A DNA stretch of 55,093 bases, from NCBI GenBank assembly GCA_949289625.1, contig CASEPH010000339.1:1-55093 (forward strand), in the 5' to 3' direction. The position numbers and the translations under genes were made by a program. Positions 50,255 to 55,093 of the stretch are shown here, piece by piece. The notes beneath the pieces were generated by a model. It was not told the origin of the DNA and searched no databases. It saw only the letters and a list, made by a program, of their open reading frames with translations. This stretch comes from an uncultured Clostridia bacterium (GTDB lineage: Bacteria > Bacillota_A > Clostridia > Oscillospirales > Oscillospiraceae). Numbering within the stretch: position 1 is the first letter of the stretch; each line of letters starts with the position of its first letter.

Positions 50255-51062
50255 GCTGTTGGCCGGCCCCTATCTGCTCTGGATGCTGATCTTCACCCTG
50301 GTGCCTCTGGGCATTGTGGTGTACTACGCCTTCACCGACTCCATCACCGGCGGCTTTACCCTGGAAAACATCGCCAAGATGGGCACCTATCTCCCCATCT
50401 TTTTCCGCTCCATCGGTCTGGCGGCCGTGGCTAGCATCATCTGCCTGCTCATTGGCTACCCGGTAGCCTACTGCATCGCCTCCGTGGGGGAAAAATGGCA
50501 GAAGCTGCTTTCCATGCTGGTGATGCTTCCTATGTGCATGAGCTTTTTGCTCCGGACTCTAGCCTGGGTTGCCCTGCTGGAGGATACCGGCATTATCAAT
50601 CAGATTCTTGGCGCCATCGGCATAGGTCCTCTTCCGTTGGTCCGAAATAATGGCGCCGTAATCCTGGGTATGGTCTACAACTATCTGCCCTATATGATTA
50701 TGCCGCTATACACCGTAATCATGAAGATCGATCCAAAGCTGGAGGAGGCAGCCCAGGATCTGGGCTGCAACGGGGCCCAGGTATTCCGTCGGGTGACCCT
50801 GCCCCTCAGCGTTCCCGGAATCATCTCCGGTATCACCATGGTGTTCGTTCCCGCCGTCTCCACCTTCTATATTTCTCAGAAACTGGGCGGCACCGGCACC
50901 ATTCTCATCGGCGACGTCATCGAAAGCCAGTTCAAAACCGCCTACAACCCCAATCTGGGCGCAGCACTGAGCCTGGTTTTGATGGTCATGGTGCTGATCT
51001 GCGTGGGCATTATGAACCACTTCTCCGCGGAGGATGAGGGAGAGGAGATGATGACCCTGTGA
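50244..51062 (+). CDS. potB: Spermidine/putrescine ABC transporter permease PotB
   Basis: Inner-membrane permease of 272 residues with six segments; the EAA loop is [20 protein letters not shown]. It starts [17 protein letters not shown] at 50244, inside the end of potA (11-nt overlap); an upstream extension is rejected. GGCGAAGG-like site. The stop overlaps potC as GTGA. Confidence 0.95.
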   Translation: MKSKLLAGPYLLWMLIFTLVPLGIVVYYAFTDSITGGFTLENIAKMGTYLPIFFRSIGLAAVASIICLLIGYPVAYCIASVGEKWQKLLSMLVMLPMCMSFLLRTLAWVALLEDTGIINQILGAIGIGPLPLVRNNGAVILGMVYNYLPYMIMPLYTVIMKIDPKLEEAAQDLGCNGAQVFRRVTLPLSVPGIISGITMVFVPAVSTFYISQKLGGTGTILIGDVIESQFKTAYNPNLGAALSLVLMVMVLICVGIMNHFSAEDEGEEMMTL

Positions 51063-51889
51063 AGAAATTCACCCGTGTCTTTACCGTTCTGGTCTTTCTA
51101 TTCCTGTATCTTCCCATGATCGTACTGGCCGTGGCCTCTTTCAATCAGGGCACAGACATCGCCTCCTGGGATGGCTTCACCCTCAGCCAATATACTGCCC
51201 TATTCCAGGACGACAACCTGCTGCCGCTGCTGCGGAATTCCGTGATTGTGGCCATTGTTGCCGCCATTATCTCCACCATTCTCGGTACCATGGCCGCCGT
51301 GGGCATCCACAATATGCGGCAGCGTCCCCGAGCTCTGGCTATGACGCTCACCAACATCCCCATGACCAATCCCGACATCGTCACCGGCGTTTCTCTGGCG
51401 CTGCTGTTTGCCTTTGTAGGGGTTCTGCTTCGGCGGAATCATGTCATGGGCTTTGGCACGCTGCTCATCGCCCATATCACCTTCGATATGCCCTATGTGA
51501 TCCTGTCTGTGATGCCCAAGCTATCCCAGATGGATCCCGATCTCCAGGAGGCAGCCCTGGATCTGGGCTGTAATCCAGTCCAGGCCTTTTTCCGAGTGGT
51601 CATCCACGAGATCACCCCTGGTATAATCTCCGGTGCGCTGATGGCCTTTACCATGAGCCTAGACGACTTTGTCATATCCTATTTCGTCTACGGGCCCAGC
51701 TTTGTGACGCTGCCGGTGGAAATCTACAATTACACCAAGAAACCGCTGCATCCGAAGATCTACGCCCTGTTTACCCTGCTGTTCCTGGCGATCCTACTGC
51801 TGATGGTCCTGATGAACCTGCTGCAGCTCCATGACGCCAAACGACGCAAAGACAGCCACAAACAACCCAAAAGAGAGGAGCTTCTATAA
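51059..51889 (+). CDS. potC: Spermidine/putrescine ABC transporter permease PotC
   Basis: Second permease, 276 residues, six segments; EAA loop LQEAALDLGCNPVQAFFRVV. GTG start at 51059 overlapping the potB stop by 4 nt, so translationally coupled. It ends with a basic cytoplasmic tail. The usual PotC block SLDDFVISYFVYGP is present. Confidence 0.95.
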   Translation: MKKFTRVFTVLVFLFLYLPMIVLAVASFNQGTDIASWDGFTLSQYTALFQDDNLLPLLRNSVIVAIVAAIISTILGTMAAVGIHNMRQRPRALAMTLTNIPMTNPDIVTGVSLALLFAFVGVLLRRNHVMGFGTLLIAHITFDMPYVILSVMPKLSQMDPDLQEAALDLGCNPVQAFFRVVIHEITPGIISGALMAFTMSLDDFVISYFVYGPSFVTLPVEIYNYTKKPLHPKIYALFTLLFLAILLLMVLMNLLQLHDAKRRKDSHKQPKREELL

Positions 51890-51890
51890 C

Positions 51891-53105
51891 ATGAATCACT
51901 TTTTTCGCCGGGCTGCTAGCTTGCTGCTTTCCGCCCTTCTGTTTGTTCCCATGGCCGCCGGTGTTTTGAGTGTCGACACCGGTGCTGCCGACGAAACGGT
52001 GACCATCAACGTCTACAACTGGGGCCAGTATATCTCTGACGGCACCGATGGCTATATCGACATCAACAAGGCCTTTACCGAGGCCACCGGCATTGAGGTC
52101 AACTATATGACCTACGACACCAACGAGAGCCTGTACACCAAGCTCAAGACCGGCGGTTCCACCTATGACATTATCATCCCTTCGGACTATATGGCCGGCC
52201 GACTCATTGACGAGGGCTTGGTTCAGAAAATCGACTTTAACAATATCCCCAATTATTCTTATATTGACGAGGCCTACAAGAACACCGCCTATGACCCCAC
52301 CAACGAGTATTCTGTCCCCTACACCTGGGGCACGGTAGGCGTGATCTACAACACAAAATATGTAGACGAAGCCGACATCGGCAGCTGGGATCTGCTGTGG
52401 AACGAGAAGTACTCCGGCAAAATTCTCATGTTTGACAACAACCGGGATGCCTTTGCCATCGCCGAGGCTCTGCTGGGCTACTCTCTCAACACCACAGACG
52501 AGGATGAGCTGCGGGCCAGCGCGGACTATCTCAAGGAGCAAAAGCCCCTGGTACAGCAGTATGTCATGGATCAGATCTTTGATAAGATGATCCGAGAAGA
52601 AGCCTGGGTTGCCCCCTACTACGCAGGAGATTACCTGTGGATGCTGGATGAAAACGAGGATCTGGGCTTCTACTTCCCGGAAGAGACCTTCAATATGTAT
52701 ATCGACTGCTTTATGATCCCCACCTCTTCGGAGCACAAGGCGGAGGCCGAAGCCTATATCAACTTCCTGCTGGACCCGGAGATCTGCGGCGAGAACCTGG
52801 AATACCTGGGCTATTCCGCACCGGAATCCGCTGCCAAGGAATATATGGATCCTGAGATTGCAGAAAGTGAAATCGCCTATCCATCAGCAGAGGTGCTGTC
52901 CCGGACAGAGAATTTCCTCTATCTCCCCGCGGAAACCAACCAGCTTATGGATTCCCTGTGGCTGGAGGTCAAAACCGGCAGCTCCAGTAATACAATGCTG
53001 ATTATTGCCGCCGTGGCGGTGGTCGTGGTGGTGGCCGCTGTTCTGGTTATTATCACCCTGCGGAAGAAAAAGAAAAAGGCCCGCCGTGGTCGTTCCGCCG
53101 GATAA
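51891..53105 (+). CDS. potD: Spermidine/putrescine-binding protein PotD with C-terminal membrane anchor
   Basis: Extracellular binding protein of 404 residues. Signal peptide (about 1-32), mature domain with VTINVYNWGQYISDGTDGYI, YDIIIPSDYMAGRLIDEGLV and VPYTWGTVGVIYNTKYVDEA, the PotD/PotF pattern. Instead of a lipoprotein Cys it has a C-terminal hydrophobic segment (369-390) and a strongly basic end (RKKKKKARRGRSAG), so it is probably anchored by its tail. GAGAGGAG site, 2 nt after potC. Last gene of the operon; terminator at 53116-53153. Confidence 0.94.
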   Translation: MNHFFRRAASLLLSALLFVPMAAGVLSVDTGAADETVTINVYNWGQYISDGTDGYIDINKAFTEATGIEVNYMTYDTNESLYTKLKTGGSTYDIIIPSDYMAGRLIDEGLVQKIDFNNIPNYSYIDEAYKNTAYDPTNEYSVPYTWGTVGVIYNTKYVDEADIGSWDLLWNEKYSGKILMFDNNRDAFAIAEALLGYSLNTTDEDELRASADYLKEQKPLVQQYVMDQIFDKMIREEAWVAPYYAGDYLWMLDENEDLGFYFPEETFNMYIDCFMIPTSSEHKAEAEAYINFLLDPEICGENLEYLGYSAPESAAKEYMDPEIAESEIAYPSAEVLSRTENFLYLPAETNQLMDSLWLEVKTGSSSNTMLIIAAVAVVVVVAAVLVIITLRKKKKKARRGRSAG

Positions 53106-53115
53106 AATAAGCTGT

Positions 53116-53153
53116 AAGGACGGATCATCTTTTAGATGGTCCGTCCTTTTTTC
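53116..53153 (+). terminator. Terminator after potABCD
   Basis: Stem AAGGACGGATCATC/GATGGTCCGTCCTT (one G-U-type position) with a TTTTA loop and six T, 11 nt after potD. Confidence 0.92.
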
Positions 53154-53235
53154 AATATGACACCTAATCTGTCCCACTTTCTTGCCAGACATGATATAAT
53201 GGAACAGATAATTCCCGAAAAAGAGGAGGTTTCCC

Positions 53236-54042
53236 ATGGTCCGCTTGCTTGCCGTGGATATGGACGGCACCTGTCTAAATAGCAAAAACAAGATTACACC
53301 CAAAACGCTGAAGGCGCTCCAGGCTGCCGCCGCATCTGGCATCATCGTGGTTCCTACCACTGGCCGTGCCCTGACTTGTCTGCCCCATCAGCTTTTGGCA
53401 CAGCAGGGTCTGCTGTATCGGTATGTCATCTCCTCCAACGGTGCCAGAGTGACCGACTGTGCAGATTCCACCACCATCTATCAGGCCGAAATTCCCCTGG
53501 CAGATGCCTGCGGTCTCCTTTCAGCACTGCAGGGACAGCGTTTGGGGTGGACGGCCCACGTAAATCAGGAGTATTTGGTTCAAGGCCGGCTTCTGCACAG
53601 AATGGGACGGTTCATCTATGGCAAAGATGCACAGACTTCCCGCCGTGTCTCTCAGCTTTCCGAAACGCTGCAGCAAATGGGCCAAGATGTGGAAGAACTT
53701 CAGCTTTTCTTTTTGTCCTCCAGCGCCCGTCCTGCGGTGGAAGCCACGCTGTCTCGTTATCCCCAGCTTGCCGCTGCTTACGGCAGCCGCTATGTGGAGA
53801 TTTATTCTCAAAACGCCTCCAAGGGCACAGCCCTCAAAGCTCTGGCAGCGCATCTAAACATTGCCCAGGCAGAGATTGCCTGCATCGGTGACGGCGAAAA
53901 CGATCTGAGTATGTTTTCTGTCTCCGGAGCGCGTTTTGCCATGGGCAACGGCGAGGCTTCTTTGAAGGAGATGGCCGACATTGTCCTCCCCACTCAGGAT
54001 CAGGACGGTGTTGCCGAGGCCATATTCCGTCACGTACTCTGA
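53236..54042 (+). CDS. Cof-type HAD-IIB phosphatase
   Basis: Cytoplasmic sugar- or nucleotide-phosphate phosphatase, 268 residues. Catalytic DMDGT (with nucleophile Asp) near residue 8, the cap domain in the middle, Lys in NASKGTALKALAAHL, and the closing IGDGENDLSMF. AGAGGAGG site. A TATAAT at 53195-53200 is just above. Substrate cannot be told from sequence. It is followed by the CmpB-family gene with its own promoter. Confidence 0.93.
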   Translation: MVRLLAVDMDGTCLNSKNKITPKTLKALQAAAASGIIVVPTTGRALTCLPHQLLAQQGLLYRYVISSNGARVTDCADSTTIYQAEIPLADACGLLSALQGQRLGWTAHVNQEYLVQGRLLHRMGRFIYGKDAQTSRRVSQLSETLQQMGQDVEELQLFFLSSSARPAVEATLSRYPQLAAAYGSRYVEIYSQNASKGTALKALAAHLNIAQAEIACIGDGENDLSMFSVSGARFAMGNGEASLKEMADIVLPTQDQDGVAEAIFRHVL

Positions 54043-54058
54043 TCTTCCAAGATTCCCT

Positions 54059-54087
54059 TTGCCTTTTCTCCAGGCCTATGGTATCAT
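54059..54087 (+). promoter_or_regulatory. Promoter of the CmpB-family gene
   Basis: -35 TTGCCT (54059-54064), 17-nt spacer, -10 TATCAT (54082-54087), about 65 nt before the GTG start. Confidence 0.55.
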
Positions 54088-54150
54088 TAGGCCGGAAAAA
54101 GAGGACAAATCCGTCTGCAAGACGGATACAACAGCAAGGGAGGTATTGTC

Positions 54151-54714
54151 GTGACCGGACAAATGAAAAAATCGGATGCATTTCAGCGCTATTTTCTCTA
54201 TTTCTTCCTGTACTGCGTGATCGGATGGTGCTACGAGGTCTTTTTGGAGGTCGTGGTCTACCGTTGGGGCTTCTCCAATCGAGGGGTGCTCTTTGGCCCC
54301 TATCTGCCTGTCTATGGCGTAGGCGCCCTGGTCTTTCTGTTTTTGCTGTATCCGCTTCTGCGGGGAAAGCCCTGGAAGTGGCGACTTCTGCTGCTGCCAG
54401 TGATCTTTTTTGGCTGTGGGCTGACTGCCACGCTCATTGAGCTGATTGCTTCCTACCTGTGCGAGCTGATGATGGGTTCCTGGCCCTGGCAGACCTACGC
54501 CCGGGATTATACCATTCAATTTCAGGGACGTATCGCCCTTTCTCCTTCCATCCGATTCGGATTGGGAGGCGTGGTATTCTTGTATCTTGTCCAGCCCCTT
54601 TTTGAACGGCTGGTGGGCAGTCTGCGGCCCAATGTGCGCACCCTGGTATTCGGCATCTGTCTGGGCGTGATGGTCCTAGATGCCCTGGTGTTTTTCATAA
54701 AAACGATTCTTTGA
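54151..54714 (+). CDS. Putative ABC-transporter type IV membrane protein (CmpB family)
   Basis: Membrane protein of 187 residues with about five segments. The N-terminal FFLYCVIGWCYEVFLEVVVY and NRGVLFGPYLPVYGVGALVF match the CmpB (PF06541, putative ABC-transporter type IV) family, small clostridial membrane proteins of unknown role. GTG start with AGGGAGG 9 nt upstream. Single-gene unit after the HAD gene. Confidence 0.85.
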   Translation: MTGQMKKSDAFQRYFLYFFLYCVIGWCYEVFLEVVVYRWGFSNRGVLFGPYLPVYGVGALVFLFLLYPLLRGKPWKWRLLLLPVIFFGCGLTATLIELIASYLCELMMGSWPWQTYARDYTIQFQGRIALSPSIRFGLGGVVFLYLVQPLFERLVGSLRPNVRTLVFGICLGVMVLDALVFFIKTIL

Positions 54715-54728
54715 CCAGCTGTTTATGA

Positions 54729-54757
54729 TTGAGAAAACAGCATTGTCATGATACAAT
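54729..54757 (+). promoter_or_regulatory. Promoter in front of a very short frame
   Basis: -35 TTGAGA (54729-54734), 17-nt spacer, -10 TACAAT (54752-54757), about 43 nt before the ATG at 54800. Confidence 0.55.
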
Positions 54758-54799
54758 AGGAACCATTAAAAGCATGGATAACAAGGAGATGTACCATAT

Positions 54800-54874
54800 A
54801 TGAAATTAGGAATCGGCGTTCACACGCTGGATTCTATATCTCCATACCTCTCCATAAACGCCGATAAAGCCTGA
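54800..54874 (+). pseudogene. 24-codon frame with promoter and ribosome site, possibly a gene cut by insertion
   Basis: ATG at 54800 preceded by AAGGAGA (11 nt) and a promoter opens MKLGIGVHTLDSISPYLSINADKA and stops. The start signals look like those of a full gene, yet the frame ends after 24 codons and the base composition turns AT-rich. The likely reading is a gene whose 5' end remains and whose body was displaced by an inserted element. Alternatives are a true small peptide or leader. Low confidence. Confidence 0.3.
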
Positions 54875-55028
54875 TATAGCGCGGTTTTACGCAAAACCAA
54901 CCAAATTATAACTTCATATTTCTCTATGCAGTCCCACGCGGAAATGGCGTAAAAATGGCGTAAAAATGGCGTAGAGAAATCGGCTAATTTGCAGAAGGAA
55001 AAGAGCACTACTACTTTGAGAAAGAACA
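54875..55028. other. Repeat-rich AT-rich segment, possible end of an integrated element
   Basis: Contains GGTTTT-ACGC-AAAACC (54893-54908), a 9-bp inverted repeat ATTTCTCTA/TAGAGAAAT (54918-54926 and 54972-54980), and between its arms three 11-bp direct repeats. No supported protein; a minus-strand frame here runs through the hairpins and is not credible. Confidence 0.4.
54942..54974 (+). repeat. Three tandem 11-bp direct repeats
   Basis: AAATGGCGTAA repeated three times (last unit ends in G), flanked by the inverted repeat ATTTCTCTA/TAGAGAAAT. Such arrays often are binding sites for integrase arms, excisionase or replication initiators. Confidence 0.6.
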
Positions 55029-55072
55029 AAGATGAGCACAGCCTATACAAACGGGCCGTGCTCATCTCTTTT
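55029..55072 (+). terminator. Terminator-like hairpin near the right edge
   Basis: Stem AGATGAGCAC/GTGCTCATCT (55030-55039 and 55058-55067) with an inner GCC/GGC pair and the tail CTTTTATA. The only upstream frame is the very short one at 54800. After it, TTATACGG is repeated twice (55071-55086). Confidence 0.6.
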
Positions 55073-55093
55073 ATACGGTTATACGGTCAAACG

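Noticed and set aside
54820..55065. An 81-codon minus-strand frame at the right edge
   Set aside because: It passes through the terminator stem and the direct repeats, has no ribosome site and no family likeness.

Overview
The window is a chromosomal segment of a spore-forming, low-GC-lineage Gram-positive bacterium (Bacillota, class Clostridia). The gene content, the canonical S10-spc-alpha order ending in map-KOW-infA-rpmJ, the spore genes (spmA, spmB, spoVAC, an AbrB with a C-terminal Cys pair, a SpoVD-like PBP) and the fairly GC-rich codon use fit best with Oscillospiraceae/Ruminococcaceae-type gut bacteria. This placement is inferred from gene content, not from a database search.

Layout. 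1-6667 (minus strand): start of the division and cell-wall (dcw) cluster, mraZ-rsmH-ftsL-spoVD/ftsI-like PBP-murE-murF (murF runs off the left edge), with a good promoter and a two-repeat MraZ box. 6710-8997 (minus): a self-contained cassette of two LplB/LplC-type sugar-ABC permeases behind a ~350-nt leader that carries a possible pseudoknot and a small ORF. 9260-13660: a ClpC-type unfoldase, a divergent 2[4Fe-4S] ferredoxin, and a trmN6-rsmI pair. 13664-15142: abrB divergent from spmA-spmB. 15182-17608 (minus): ddl-murI-DUF1934. 17718-19358: a hypothetical gene, thymidine kinase and a solitary spoVAC.

19453-35314 (minus): the complete 31-gene S10-spc-alpha ribosomal protein superoperon, including rpmJ (37 codons) and a KOW-domain gene between map and infA. 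Its promoter lies inside the hairpin that ends the upstream proS gene. 35354-36877 is proS (type 3). 36936-37226 is a small beta-sandwich protein.

37253-41591 (minus): an envelope-associated operon xpaC-telA-lemA-TPM-acyltransferase, divergent from a threonine deaminase-rpe pair across an 18-bp near-palindrome. 43814-48894 (plus): a surface-protein island with a Ser/Thr/Pro-rich lipoprotein, a 620-residue repeat protein predicted as a beta-solenoid with a (Gly-Gly-Pro)13 block and no signal peptide, a DUF4349 lipoprotein, and an SLH-anchored VanY-type D,D-carboxypeptidase. 49022-53153: potABCD, in which the binding protein is held by a C-terminal membrane anchor. 53236-54714: a Cof-type HAD phosphatase and a CmpB-family membrane protein. 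The last 300 bases hold a promoter, a very short ORF and a compact array of direct and inverted repeats that look like the end of an integrated element.

The most unusual items are the Gly-Gly-Pro repeat protein, the leader RNA of the lpl permeases, the tail-anchored PotD, the Cys-rich L24 tail, the xpaC/telA/lemA/TPM operon with its shared palindrome, and the repeat array at the right end. I saw no tRNA, rRNA, CRISPR array, transposase or restriction/defence gene.
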